DNA of 64,000 nucleotides, taken from Brachionus plicatilis (lineage: Eukaryota; Rotifera; Eurotatoria; Ploima; Brachionidae). Below the pieces are notes generated by a model. It searched no databases. It was not told the origin of the DNA and worked only from the letters and a program-made list of their open reading frames with translations. Each line of letters begins with the position of its first letter. The first letter of the stretch is position 1. The position numbers were made by a program, and so were the translations under genes. This document shows, one piece after another, positions 12,967 through 23,832 of the stretch. The stretch spans positions 724,806 to 788,805 of the forward strand of contig QEOQ01000658.1 of assembly GCA_010279815.1 (NCBI GenBank), written 5' to 3'.

Positions 12967-13645
12967 CACTGACTTGACTTTGAAAAGACTTAAAAATCAA
13001 TTTTTTTTTGACTTTTGCCCAAGTCTGATATAAAATTAAAAATATAGTTTTAGCATTTAAATGAAATAAGAAACATCATAACCAGTGAATTTTGCTGAAA
13101 ATTTAATTTTTTACCTAAAATTATCTTTTTTTACAGTTTAAAACATTATTTAGAGTAAAAATATTTAATAAAAAATAAAAAAATGTAGAATTTCAAATTG
13201 AAAAATTTTAAAAGGCCTAAAAAAAATTTTAATGTTCGAAAAATTGAACTTTTTTGGCCATCAGTATTTTAATTAAGTTTTACTTGAAATAAAGTAATTT
13301 TACGTAAACTTACATTTTTTGATGTAAATTTATGTAAAATGATTTAATATTAAACGTTATCCAGTTGAAACATGAAGTTCAGAAGAAGCATTAACAGACG
13401 TCCCAAAACGTCAAACAGAGACATCAAATGATAGTTCCCAAGCGTCTTTATTTAAATATTTCAAAATCATTATTAAAAATCTTAATATTCTTATTTAATT
13501 GTTTTGAATAAATAAAGGTTTTTTTTCGATATTTATAGTACTAAATAGATTAAATCATGTTTTCAAATTTAGGTTTTTCATGAAAACGAAAAAATTTTTA
13601 TTTTATTTTTAATCATGTTTTCATTTTTAATTTTAAATGGCATTA
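12466..13645. other. Intergenic AT-rich sequence with dispersed AAGTCAAGTC motifs
   Basis: No gene supported. CAAGTCAAGTCACTGACTTGAC (12958-12979), an imperfect palindrome, recalls similar sequence near 11640-11670, 21930-21950 and 51170-51300. TTTTACGTAAACTTAC near 13300 resembles the ends of elements in the Capicua intron. Confidence 0.4.
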
Positions 13646-13650
13646 AATAG

Positions 13651-13685
<35 letters not shown>

Positions 13686-13745
13686 GCTACAGCAGGAGAC
13701 CTGTGGAGCGAGACTAGATGTAGTTTCGCTATGGTAGCTATCTTT
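13646..13745 (-). mobile_element. LINE 3' end with (TTA)n tail
   Basis: Read on the minus strand, a GC-richer segment (CATAGCGAAACTAC ... CTCGCTCCACAGG ... CTGCTGTAGC) leads into about eleven TTA repeats (13651-13685 on the plus strand). The layout matches the 3' end of the LINE at 16.9-18.2 kb, which ends ...CTGCAG then (TAC)n. It is probably a very short, 5'-truncated insertion of a related LINE. Confidence 0.45.
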
Positions 13746-14383
13746 CTATTTATTTGTTTTTTGTTTGTTCTTTTCATTTTTTTTATTTCTCGTCGGACGA
13801 ACCTCCATCCAACACTTCAAAATTTCAACATCTTTTATTAAATATTTTTTTTGTAAGTATAAAAATATAAGCTTTTAAAAAGTAAATATTAAAATATTAT
13901 ACTATTTTTGAGAAGAAAAAAATCGAATGCCTAAATTGTTTAGCATATGCATTTAACAAAATGCTAAAAATAAAGACAAGACATTTTATATTACAATGTA
14001 AATTGCTTTTAATTATGTTTTAATTATTTCAAACTTTAAAAATTATTCGTAATTTAAATAATTAAAATATAAATTATATTTTTATTTTTACCATTATTTT
14101 AGTCTTAAAAGGCTTTTTCTAAATTCAATCTAAATTTTTTAATTGTCAAATGAACCAAAATTGATACTAGATTATTTTTAAAAATATCTCACCTATTTTC
14201 CTAGAACTAATAAAACCTAGACAATTTTTACTTAACATTGAGTCAAGTTTAAAAAAAAGATCACCATTAGATTTTTGTAAATTTAATGAAAGAAAAAAAA
14301 TTCTTTTTCTTCTTAAAATTTTTTTTAATGATTTTGATTTGATAGAAGAGAGTTTAAAGACGGAAATTACAAGCTTTGGCTAA
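13746..14383. other. Intergenic region upstream of the Angel homologue
   Basis: No gene supported. AT-rich; it presumably includes the promoter and 5' UTR of the downstream gene. No TATA or initiator can be singled out in this composition. Confidence 0.4.
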
Positions 14384-15788
14384 ATGCAACAACCGATGTA
14401 TTATTATCGAAAAAGATCGGAAGAAGAACAGTCCAAAATTTCAAAAAGAAAATGGAAATCAACCTTAATTGAATCTCAAATTGAAAGAATTAAAAAAAAT
14501 AATGTCTCAGTAATTCAGTTCAAAATCGCTTCATACAATATTCTATCACCAAAATTGCTAGAAGACAATTTCTATCTATACGAAAATTTAGACAAGTCCT
14601 ATCTTGAGTGGCAATATCGTCGAAGAAATATTTTGAAAGAATTGAAAAAACTAAATGCTCATGTAAACAATTAATAAACACATAAATTGAGATAAATAAA
14701 TTTTATTATTTTTAAAATTAGATATTTTGTTTTCAAGAATTGGAAGAACAAGAATATGAGAGCTTTTTTAGAGAAAAATTGGTAAAAATGGGCTATCTGA
14801 GTGTTTACAATAAGCGTGGTTGTCAGAAAGTAGACGGCTGTTGCATTGCTTTTAAAAAAAACTTTTTCGACTTGGAAAAACAAATAAATGTAAATTATTT
14901 TGTTCCGGGAGTGGAAGTTCTAAGCAAGTAAAAAAAATAAAAATTCAATTTTAATCTCAATTTTATATTTAATTTTTAAGAGAAAATATAGGAATAATAT
15001 TATTACTAAAATTCAAATCAGCATTTTCTTCATGTTCCAATTTGCACAGTGAACCCAAATTTCTATGTGTTGCCACCACGCACATAGTGTACAATCCAAA
15101 AAGAGGTGATTCAAAGATGGCTCAATTGCAACTACTGTTGGCCAACATCGATCGAATTGCTTTTAAAAAATCCTCAATAATCCAAAATCAATTGGTAACT
15201 GAATATCACCCGATTGTTTTATGTGGCGATTTTAATTTTACAAATGATTCGAAAATCTATGAGTTTTTAACCAAAGCTCATCTTGAAAATTACAAATTGT
15301 TAAATAGAGCTGACTTAAGCGGCCAAAAGTTAGACTTTAAGAATTACATTCCAATAGGTAAATGTCTGATACCAGAATGGCTAGGCATATCAGATCAATC
15401 ACAATTCAAGCCTGTCATTGATTCCCGGAATTTAAGATTATTACTTGACAAAAGTAATTTAAATCAAGTAATTAAAGAAGGTTCATTTGGTACAGATATT
15501 ATTTCCCATAGTTTTGATTTTAAATCAGCTTATCCTCATAAAGATGAAAACGGTGTCGCTGAAATAACCACATGCATAAGAGATTTTCGCAATTCGGTTG
15601 ATTTTATTTTTTTTCACTCAGAAGCAAAGTCAAATTTTCAAAGAGAAATCGGCCAGGAATCAAACAAATTGCACCTTTTGGCCAGACTGGAACTATTCAA
15701 TGAAAATGAGTGCAAAAATTTGTTTATTCCAAATAAAAATTATTCTTCTGATCATTTTATGGTCGCAGCTAAATTTTATTTAACATAA
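14384..15788 (+). CDS. angel: Angel-like protein (CCR4/EEP nuclease-phosphatase family), 3 exons
   Basis: Exons are 14384-14662, 14722-14927 and 14981-15788. The introns (59 and 53 bp) are GT-AG, phases 0 and 2, and the joined frame is exactly 431 codons (430 residues). It has the endonuclease/exonuclease/phosphatase fold signatures in order: Asn52 in ASYNILSP, Glu99 in CFQELEEQ, THIVYNPKRGD at 195-205, Asp245 and Asn247 in GDFNF, and the terminal Asp419-His420 in SSDHFMVA. All expected catalytic residues are present, so it should be active. Angel proteins belong to the CCR4 deadenylase family; human ANGEL2 has been reported to remove 2',3'-cyclic phosphates from RNA ends, and ANGEL1 binds eIF4E. 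No organelle-targeting peptide is obvious. The start is the first ATG of a frame opened by a stop just upstream. Subtype (Angel1 versus Angel2) is unresolved. Confidence 0.9.
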
Positions 15789-16939
15789 AATAAAGTGTTT
15801 TCCAAATTTTTTGGTGAATTTATCCTCATTAATTTTTTATTTTTATTCCAAAATGTTCAACTTTCATTTTCATATTTATGTGGGATTTTTTTATTTTCAC
15901 TTATTTTATGTGAGTTTAATCCATTACCTAAACAATTGATCATGTGATAAACTTTAATTTTCCATTAATTTGGGTCTTTTTTCGAAAAAATAAGGGGCCA
16001 AAAAATAATTTCTTTTTATGCATTTTTTAAATTTTTTTAAGACTATTTTCCAAAAAAAAATTACGAAAATTTATAGAAAAAGATAAAAAAAAAGTAAAAA
16101 AATTCAAAAGATTTTATTTTTTAAAACTTTTTTAAGCAAATTTTTTTTTTGAGCGAAACTCTTAAAAAAAGTCTTGAGCCTTCTCATAAATTCGCTGGTA
16201 AAATTGAAAAACATTCGGTTTAAAAACAAGTAGCACTGTAATTATAAAATAAAGGAAAAAATAAGGGAAAATAAATTTTTATCATTATTTAGCGAAATTT
16301 ACATTTATTTAATCAAAGTAAAAAATTAAATAAGATTTAATATTTTTAAGTTAAACATAAAATTTAGTCAAAAGTCAAATTTATTAAATTATTTAATCTT
16401 AGCAGTATCTCTTAATAATTAAAAGTTAATTTATGAAACGATCGAATTTTACGCTTTTTAATTCTCTATCCCAGGCCGTGTTTAAAAATCAACATTTTTG
16501 GCTTGTTTTTGATCAATAATGAACTAAAAAATAAATTTTTTTTTTCTATTAAAAAATTAAAGGTAATACTAGACAAATTTATTCACCGAACTATTTAAAG
16601 TAAAACAAATTTAATTATTCAAATTTATTTAAAAAAACTTTAAAATTGAGTTTTTAGTTATAAATAAGTGTTGGGAATAAACTCTAATCGATTGATTTAT
16701 TTTAAAATAATGCAGGTATAATTGATGCTTTGTTTTTAATTTCAGTAAAATCATTTAGTTTTTAATTTTTACATTAAAAAGACTAAAAGTTATTGTGATT
16801 TTTTTTTAAAGAAATAGCTAAATTTTTCATTAAAAAGCCCGCAATGCCAGTATTTCCTATTTTGAATACTTGAGCACGAATATTATATTAAAAAAAAACT
16901 TTCTTTTTTTATTTGCATAATAATCATATTTACATATTT
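15789..16939. other. Intergenic AT-rich sequence
   Basis: No gene supported. It begins with the 3' UTR of the Angel gene (an AATAAA-like TAAAATAAAG occurs just after the stop) and runs to the 5' junction of the LINE. Low-complexity A/T runs predominate. Confidence 0.5.
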
Positions 16940-18192
16940 AAAAAGCTTGCGTCACGAACCTTTTAGAGACTATGGATTTTACCACAAAAGCGCTCGCTTC
17001 AAAACAATCGGTCGATATCGTCTTTCTAGACTTTGCAAAAGCCTTTGACAAAGTTCCACACGAACGTCTCTTATTCAAATTAGGTAAATATGGAATAAAA
17101 GAAGAATTATTAAACTGGATAAGAGCTTTTCTCTCCGACCGCAGACAAAGAGTAATTTTAGGTGACAGTGCGTCCGATTGGCTCAAAGTGCACAGCGGAG
17201 TTCCCCAAGGCTCAGTACTTGGCCCAACGCTGTTCATCATCTTTATTAACGATCTTGCTGAATCTCTCAAGTGCACAACCAAAATGTACGCAGACGAAAC
17301 TAAAATTATGGCAAATTTAGGCTCAAAAAACACGTCAGAAAACTCTGTCAAACTTCAACTCGACATAGACACAACAGTTAGCTGGACAACAACTTGGTTA
17401 ATGCTCCTCAATGCAGAGAAATATAAAGTAATGCATATTGGCAAATCAAATCCAAAAACAAGTTACAAGTTAATGAGCTGTTATGACTCAAACTTAACCG
17501 TTGATATTGCCACAACCGAACTCGAAAAAGATCTCGGAGTACTAATCTCTAACGATCTTAAGCCTAGCGCTCAAGTAAACAAAGCAGCTTCAAAAGCAAA
17601 TAGTTTATTAGGTCTTCTAAAAATGACATTCGTTTTCAGAGATGCTAAACTCTGGAAAAAACTTTATACGTCTTACGTGAGACCTCAAATTGAATTCGCC
17701 GTCTCGGCCTGGTCACCTTATACCAAAAAAGACATAAACACACTCGAAAAAGTTCAACACAGAGCCACCAAAGTCTCTCACGAGTTAAGACATCTTCCGT
17801 ATGAAATAAGATGCAACAGATTAGGCTTATCATCATTATTCATTAGAAGAATACGCGGCGATCTAATTCAAAAGTACAAACTCGAAAAAGGTCTAAAAGA
17901 AATCAACTGGCACGAAAATCCTAAATGCGGAGAACCTAGAGGTGTTCATAGAGGGCACTTTAAACGCGAAATAGTGAGATGCTGCAATCAGAGATACGAA
18001 TTCTTCAACAACAGAATTGCAAACACTTGGAATTCACTCCCAAACGAAGTCATAGAATCGCTTAATGTCAAGACTTTCAAGATCAACTTAGACAAACACA
18101 TTGGTAATTGCCACAGGGTGTCAGTCGCATAGCTGACGCGCTCCGCGTGATTCATCACGCTGCAGTTTTAAACTACTACTACTACTACTACA
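16940..18192 (+). mobile_element. 5'-truncated non-LTR retrotransposon (CR1/jockey-like LINE)
   Basis: The insertion starts abruptly at the first in-frame codon (16942) after an AT-rich flank with a stop at 16939. It ends with a 3' UTR of about 40 bp containing a perfect hairpin (GCGTGA-TTCA-TCACGC, 18145-18160) and six TAC repeats (18174-18191). The endonuclease and N-terminal half of RT are missing, as in typical target-primed truncations. The element is clearly more GC-rich than its flanks, which suggests recent arrival. I could not identify a convincing target-site duplication. Confidence 0.85.
16942..18132 (+). CDS. LINE reverse transcriptase, C-terminal portion
   Basis: About 396 codons are open with no internal stop; the natural start lies in the lost 5' part, and the first internal ATG is at 16972. 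RT motifs in order: VFLDFAKAFDKVPH (motif A), SGVPQGSVLGPTLF (motif B), MYADETKI (motif C), DLGVLISNDL (thumb), and the C-terminal block VQHRATKVSHELRHLPYE typical of CR1/Rex-like LINEs. Motif C normally reads YADD; here the second Asp is Glu, so catalysis is probably impaired. Codon use is less AT-biased than in the host genes nearby. The product would copy element RNA at a nicked target if it were complete. Confidence 0.85.
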   Translation, partial: KACVTNLLETMDFTTKALASKQSVDIVFLDFAKAFDKVPHERLLFKLGKYGIKEELLNWIRAFLSDRRQRVILGDSASDWLKVHSGVPQGSVLGPTLFIIFINDLAESLKCTTKMYADETKIMANLGSKNTSENSVKLQLDIDTTVSWTTTWLMLLNAEKYKVMHIGKSNPKTSYKLMSCYDSNLTVDIATTELEKDLGVLISNDLKPSAQVNKAASKANSLLGLLKMTFVFRDAKLWKKLYTSYVRPQIEFAVSAWSPYTKKDINTLEKVQHRATKVSHELRHLPYEIRCNRLGLSSLFIRRIRGDLIQKYKLEKGLKEINWHENPKCGEPRGVHRGHFKREIVRCCNQRYEFFNNRIANTWNSLPNEVIESLNVKTFKINLDKHIGNCHRVSVA

Positions 18193-18485
18193 TTAAGCCA
18201 TCACAATGTCATAATATTCAAAAGTTTAAAAGGAACCTTTAAAACAAAAACTGAAATATAAAAATTTGAAATTTTACAATGTCTTTTGGAAACTTGGTGC
18301 AATCAATAAGCCTAGGAAAGTAGAAGCTGAAGAAAGTGGACGGTAAACAATGTTCGGAAGAAAAAACGTTAAATCATTTTGTAAATCATGTTTTAAATAC
18401 GAAAAGTTTAATAGAATAATAATTATTACTGGCATTGTTTTTTTTTATAATGCTGTATTTTAACTTTTAACTTTTCCCTTTTTAT
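18193..18485. other. Unassigned flank downstream of the LINE
   Basis: No gene seen. A slightly GC-richer patch at 18295-18360 has no long open frame. Confidence 0.35.
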
Positions 18486-19175
18486 ATTAATGATTTAATG
18501 TTTTTTTCATTCTTGAAAACTTAATTACGAAAAAAATTTAACCTTTAATGAAAACAACAACAAAATATCCCAATTTTAAAAAATTATTAATATGAAAAAT
18601 CATGAACTAAAGAATAAAAAAATTGTATGCTTTGTTCAACTTTGTATGCTTTGTCGTAGATTCACCTTTCATCTCTACCTTCTAATTTAGAAATCTAATT
18701 TAGACCAATCACAGTGAAAAAGCAGAGTTTCCCGAACAGTGGTAAACAAAAATTTTATTGTGTTTTATCAATAAACTTTAATTTTTGTTAGAATGAAAGT
18801 TGAAACAAAATTTGTATCTTAAAAAAAGCTTTGCAAATATTATTATATGAATAAAGAAAATATTAAAAAAATTAAATGAGGAATAATTAAATCAGAAGGT
18901 AGAGAAATGATTCAATACAAATGTTAAAGTGGCCAAATGGTCACGAGCCAACCTACTGATGATAAAATAGACTTTGTACCTTTGGATTCGTTATTTTACA
19001 TTTTTGGGTTCATTTAGGTTCGCTTAAATATGTAAATTCCTTTTGGTTTTTTTACCTTTTAAAATTTTTATATTTTATAAAATGTATTTTTTTTTTGTTC
19101 TTTTTAAGTTCTTTTTACATTTTAACTTTTTACCTAAGTAACTTTGGTTCATTTTAGCAATTTCTTAAGGTGAGT
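18486..19175 (+). repeat. Dispersed interspersed repeat, reference copy
   Basis: Two parts recur elsewhere. 18486-18690 (TTTAATGTTTTTTTCATTC then TTGAAAACTTAATTAC) matches 23385-23600 in the same orientation. 18690-19175 (AGAGTTTCCCGAACA to ACCTAAGTAACTTTGG) matches 28345-28905 in inverted orientation. There is no coding capacity. The copies are diverged by substitutions and small indels, so the family is old. The class is unknown. Confidence 0.65.
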
Positions 19176-19661
19176 ATTTGTTTTTTTTCAAAAGAACCAA
19201 AAAGAATCTAAAAAATTTTAAAAAAAAAAGGCGTCCAAGCTAATAAGATGCAAAATTTTAACAAAAAAAAACAAAAACAACTATTAGACAGCTGTAATTG
19301 TCAATCAAAATTAGATATATAAATAGTCAAGATTTAAAAAGTATCAAAAATAAACAACAAAAAAAACTATAAACCAGAGTACTTGGTAAAAAAATTTTAG
19401 TTCATTAAGAAAATTCTTTCTTATTTGTTCACTTTTACTCTTTCCTGATTGCCAATGTATGCTTTATCTGAATAGAAATTACCAAAATTTGTGCACAAAG
19501 ATTCAAATTATCAACAACAAGTCTGACTCCCAAAGAACATTAGCAAAATCTATGAACATTTTGAAGATAGAAAAAGAACATCTTTTAAAAGACAAAATTT
19601 TTGTTTATGGTCCGGCAATATGAAATTTTAGTACAAAAATTTAGGTACAAAAAGAAAACTA
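19176..19661. other. Intergenic AT-rich sequence
   Basis: No gene supported. Near 19570-19650 there are short coding-like runs, but no frame exceeds about 40 codons. Confidence 0.35.
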
Positions 19662-19885
19662 CCGTAAACTCGTGCATACTACTCTAAGAGTAAAAGTGGA
19701 ATTTTGGCTTTTCCTCCAATTGAAAATTGTCTTTTATTCTAATGGAAAAAGGTTGAATAAGAATAAAAAAATTAAAAAAAATAATTATTGCTCATCGTTT
19801 TCCATTAGAATAAAAGTCAATTTTCAATTGGAGGAAAAGCCAAAATTCCACTTTTACTCATAGAGTAGTATGCACGAGTTTACGG
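19662..19885. mobile_element. 224-bp MITE with about 89-bp terminal inverted repeats and TA target duplication
   Basis: The arms begin CCGTAAACTCGTGCATAC and end in the mirror sequence, matching at nearly every position over about 89 bp (to TTCTAATGGAAAA), with an AT-rich centre of about 45 bp. The dinucleotide TA flanks both ends (19660-61 and 19886-87), as expected for Tc1/mariner-type integration. The arms differ at only a few positions, so the insertion is relatively young. An apparent ORF inside (19672-19863) is a by-product of the palindrome. Confidence 0.85.
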
Positions 19886-19989
19886 TAAAAATTTTTACAA
19901 TTTGTACAAATATGGTTTGGCAAACATTTTAATATTGAACAAAATAATGGTGAGTGAAAGAAATCAAGTGATCATAACTGTATATCCTT

Positions 19990-20430
19990 CTTGTGCTATA
20001 AAGCTGGGCGAAGCGAAAATTTAAAAATAAATAAGCTAGTCAAAAATGCTTCAATAAACTGGTCGAATTAAAACTTGAGATCAACCGAGTTTTTGATGAG
20101 CTACAAAGCATTAAAGGTTTCAACAAGGTAAATCTCAAAACTAAACTCTCAAAAATATTCAACTGTCGAGTCTGTTAATTAAAGAAACTTTGTTGAGATT
20201 GCAATGAAAACCAAAAAATGATAAAAGCGTAAAAAGATAGGAAATTTCTAATTCAAACGATGGTGAGACAACATGCTCCAACAGATCCACTTCGACGTGA
20301 TAAATGCATACATCGATTACAGAACCTCGTTTTTGATATCCTTAAAAAGAAGAAATTTTATGAGATGAAGTGGCTTACAGGCTGCAAAAGAGATATAATA
20401 TCCAACTAATTAAAAATAGAGAACTAGGAA
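19990..20430 (+). pseudogene. Coding-like relic, unassigned
   Basis: Fragments in shifting frames read like protein: LVELKLEINRVFDELQSI (about 20060-20115) and RQHAPTDPLRRDKCIHRL (about 20267-20320). Stops and frameshifts interrupt them. They could be the ORF1 or linker of the LINE relic that begins near 21.3 kb, or an older element. Function not recognised. Confidence 0.25.
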
Positions 20431-20545
20431 AAATTTTTGATCTCTATAAACTTGACAAAACAAAATTTTGGTTAAAAATAAGGAATTTTGAGCATAATTC
20501 AAGATAGTGCCTAATATTGATAACTTCAAACGATAAAAATAATAT

Positions 20546-20695
20546 ATCGATATCGTCAAAAGGTATCGATATTTTAGAGATATCTTCTAAAAGTATCGAT
20601 ATTTTAGAGATATCTTCTAAAAGTATCGATATTTTAGAGATATCTTCTAAAAGTATCGATATATTATTAATACCGTCTAAAGTTGCCGATACTAA
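20546..20695. repeat. 30-bp minisatellite built from palindromes
   Basis: Three to four copies of a 30-bp unit. Each holds the palindromes TATCGATA and AGATATCT. The plus strand stays open across the array, encoding a 10-residue repeat (SSKSIDILEI), because the unit is a multiple of three. The last copy is degenerate. Whether it is translated is unknown. Confidence 0.8.
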
Positions 20696-20771
20696 TTAAT
20701 TAACTTTTCCGCATAATCTATTTAAATTACAGATTTTTTAAAATAATATTTGAACATTCACTAATTTTTTG

Positions 20772-20821
20772 AATAAATATAATAGATTAGACAATGTTTT
20801 GTCTAATCTATTATATTTATT
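20772..20821. repeat. Perfect 23-bp hairpin
   Basis: A 23-bp arm (20772-20794, AATAAATATAATAG followed by ATTAGACAA) is mirrored exactly at 20799-20821 across a 4-nt loop (TGTT). Such stems arise as palindromic insertions or short foldback elements. Confidence 0.85.
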
Positions 20822-21012
20822 GAATTATTAGAAAAAAAGCACAAGCTACAAGTACACAATCTGAGAGACTATTTTCCTTTACAGGTTACACTCTCTTTGG
20901 AATCGACGTAATTCACTAAATCCAATTAAATTTGAAAAATTAAGTTTCTTTACCAATGTATTAATAAAATTTTGTTAGAATGAGGAAGCTTTTTAATTAA
21001 AATTATTTATTT

Positions 21013-21117
21013 CAATATTTATTTTCAATTTTATTTCCGATTTTATTTTCAATTTTATTTTCAATTTTATTTCCAATTTTATTTTCAATTTTATTTTCAA
21101 TTTTATTTTCAATTTTA
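21013..21117. repeat. 12-bp tandem repeat (ATTTTATTTTCA)n
   Basis: About eight copies of a 12-bp unit with occasional C/T variants (TTTCCAATTTTA). Low-complexity microsatellite-like array, no coding role evident. Confidence 0.8.
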
Positions 21118-21299
21118 TATTAATTTATATTTTAAGTATAAATTTTTCAAATTGAATTAAGAAATCAAATAATTTAGCAGAACTCTTGGCAAATATCGAA
21201 ACACTTGGACGAAATAGCTGATATATCGATCCCTTTAGATGATATAGACTTTGAAATATCGATATCAAGCAATAATACAAGGAAACAAAATTTAACTAC

Positions 21300-22200
21300 A
21301 TACTCGTACCATCGGTAATAAAAGAGTCAATAATTTCACTATCAAACGGAAAAATATTGGAGTATGCAATTAAACGCTTAATTACTCGCTCTGTCCTTAA
21401 CTGGTAGAAACTCTTAAAAGCCTAAATCAAATTATAATAAATAACCATTTATTTACTTTTTTTTAATGTCTCGATAATTAACCCACTAATAAAAGATACT
21501 AAAAAAGATCCAGACGACATAGATAATTTACGTTTGGTAGAAATTTAATACCCGCTAACTAACCTTTTTGAGAAAATATTACATAAAGAAATTATAAAGA
21601 AGCACAAAGATAACCAAAATGCAAGATAAATATTATATCTAAATATCGTATAAAAACCATATTAAATACAATTCTAGCAAATGGTTTTTAAAAATTAAAT
21701 AAGTAAGGCCTCAAAATACAGAATTAGAGACTCTCTTCAACCTCCTCTAACGTTAGACGGTAAAACAGATACGAGAATTGACGCAATGCGATACCTTTGA
21801 GATGAAATAAATACCAGATTAGAGCATAAGGATCAATGGAGCAAAAGTAAGAAACTAGCTGTCAGCTCCATTATTTGCCTCCAAACAATAGGATTACCCG
21901 AGTTTTTTAAAAGTCCCAAAAATAGTCATGACTTGGACTTGACTTGAGATTTGTGACTTATAAACACCTCAGAGGATTACTAACAAATGCGTCCGTACGC
22001 AAAAAGTCAACTTATAAATCTCATGTTAGACCAGTACCATTGTATGGTTTAGAGAACCGTGTAATAACTAAAACACTCATTTTCCAGATCAAAGCATTTG
22101 AAGGAAATATGGTTAAAAGAATGATGAGTATTCAGACTTGATGCAGAACATTATGACAATTCCTTGCACTCAATGTAAGCCTTCCAGTATACAATTGAAT
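21300..22200 (+). mobile_element. Badly decayed LINE reverse transcriptase
   Basis: Recognisable RT pieces remain in collinear order but different frames. Near 21485-21600: LIKDTKKDPDDIDNLR then PLTNLFEKILHKEI, the usual region before the RT core. Near 21750-21840: LTLDGKTDTRIDAMRYL and RLEHKDQWSK. At 21985-22140: RPVPLYGLENRVITKTL and KAFEGNMVKRMMSI. Many stops and deletions are present. The type differs from the LINE at 16.9 kb. Confidence 0.6.
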
Positions 22201-22734
22201 CAAAATTAAATCAACTTTTTAAAATAAGACTTAATGATTGAATTCTCAAAACCTTATCTAAATAAAGATTTTTTAAGCGAGCAAATGCAATTAACGAGTT
22301 AAGAGACTGAAGATGATTTACCGCTAAATGAAAAATGCCGAACCTTAAGCGTAAGTAATATTAGCAAATCTCGAGGAGATGCTTTACAAGCAAAAGTGGA
22401 AAAGCTTTTTCAATTAAAAAAATAAAAATGAAATTCCCAATCTTGTATTTGAACTATACAGTGCCACTTATACGGGATGCATGTGGTCGTTAGTCGGCCT
22501 CGACCGAGAAAAAAAAATAAATAATTTGAACGACATTTGTACAAACGAATCAAAGGCTTTGCAAAATATCTGCAATATTCTGTAATATTTCTCTATTTTA
22601 CGTAAATTTTCGAAAATTTTCAATTTTTTAGGGAAATTGCAGTTAAGCCGAATCTCTTTTTAGTGCAACTAAGAATAATAAAAATAAGTGTTTAAATAAA
22701 AGTTTTTAGTATTGCAAAAATATCATAAAAATAA
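22201..22734. other. Unassigned sequence between LINE relic and membrane-protein copy 1
   Basis: No gene supported. A coding-like scrap (DLNDICTNESKALQNICN, near 22525-22580) may belong to the LINE or another relic. Confidence 0.3.
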
Positions 22735-23078
22735 TCAATTATTCTTATAACTTGAATAACGAAAAATAAAATCATCGATTAAATCGAGTAATAATTTATA
22801 AAAAGGGAGGAATATGTGTGGCGTTAAGACAGCAACAAACGGACCAAGAAAACAGTTTAAAAAATAAGTCGTTTTTCCATTATAAATAAAACTTTGAGCA
22901 AGTCCAATTGCTAATCCAATTACGGCTAAACTGATTGTATTCAAACAAAAATCAGAAATACAAACGATGCTTATAAATAATGAGCACGCCAGACTGGTAA
23001 AAAGAAGGTTCTTCAAAACTTTTATTAAAGCCTTGACTTCATTTGCAGTTGTATAAACAAGTAATGGAACTTCATCTG
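22735..23078 (-). CDS. Small membrane protein with 11-residue repeat, copy 1 (terminal exon)
   Basis: An open minus-strand exon starts after a candidate acceptor (GTTATAG, 23085-23079) and ends at a stop at 22735. It begins with the end of an 11-residue repeat region (ADEVPLLVYTTANEVKALIK). Then come two hydrophobic segments (TSLACSLFISIVCIS; ISLAVIGLAIGLAQSFIY), a short loop (NGKTTYFLNCFLGPF) and a third hydrophobic stretch (VAVLTPHIFLPFYKLLLDL), ending in RYSSYKNN. Unlike the copy at 32668-33208, this frame is intact through the membrane region. Upstream exons are not identified. The family is unknown to me; an intracellular membrane or lipid-associated role would be a guess. Confidence 0.5.
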
Positions 23079-23384
23079 CTATAACATTAATAAATAAAAA
23101 TATTAATTAAAAGCTTTAATTTTTAATATTTTAAATTTATTTTAAATTACAATTTTGAATGATAAACAAAATTTAACTTTATTAACTTTATTTTATTTTA
23201 TGATCATTTTTAATTTTTTTAACTTTAATATTTCGAAAAACTTATTTTAGTTTTGGAAATATGATTTCACGATCAATTAATTTTTACCAATCGATTTAGA
23301 TCGATTTTTAAAATCAATTGAAAAAATCAGTCTTGTTATTTAAGTCAAAATAATAGATAAAATATATTAAATATATTAAATATT

Positions 23385-23600
23385 AATGTTTTTTTCATTC
23401 TTGAAAACTTAATTACAAAAAATATTTAATCTTTATCGGAAAATTAGTGTTTTGAAATACAAAACAAAATAACTCAATTTTAAAGAGTTATAAATATAGA
23501 AAATCATGAATTAAAAATTGTATACTTGGTTTAAGTTGATTCTTTCCAGTAGTTTCACTTTCCATCTCTTTCTCTTTATTCTACGATTTTGGAAAATAAA
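23385..23600 (+). repeat. Dispersed repeat, partial copy
   Basis: Matches 18486-18690 in the same orientation (ATGTTTTTTTCATTC, TTGAAAACTTAATTAC, then AAAATCATGAA and TTTCATCTCT-like blocks) with scattered substitutions. Confidence 0.6.
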
Positions 23601-23832
23601 AAATTTGGTTCAAAAAATACTTTGAAATTTATTTTTGAATAGTTTTTAAAATTATAAAATTATAAATAGTTTTATTATCCTGAAAAAATTTTAGATAAAT
23701 TTAATTTTTAAGAAAATTCCTAACTATGCTTTAATTTTGTAATGAATTTATCTGATTATTTATGTTCAAAAATGATAATTATCTCGCAAAAAAAGGGATT
23801 TATAATTCAACATTGCAAATTCTTTAATAATT

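Noticed and set aside
16938..17351. 137-codon minus-strand frame
   Set aside because: Antisense shadow of the LINE reverse transcriptase.
19672..19863. 63-codon frame
   Set aside because: Spans both arms of a MITE palindrome; the peptide mirrors the inverted repeat and is not a gene.
21013..21117. CRISPR-like array
   Set aside because: 12-bp direct repeats without spacers; a microsatellite in a eukaryotic genome.
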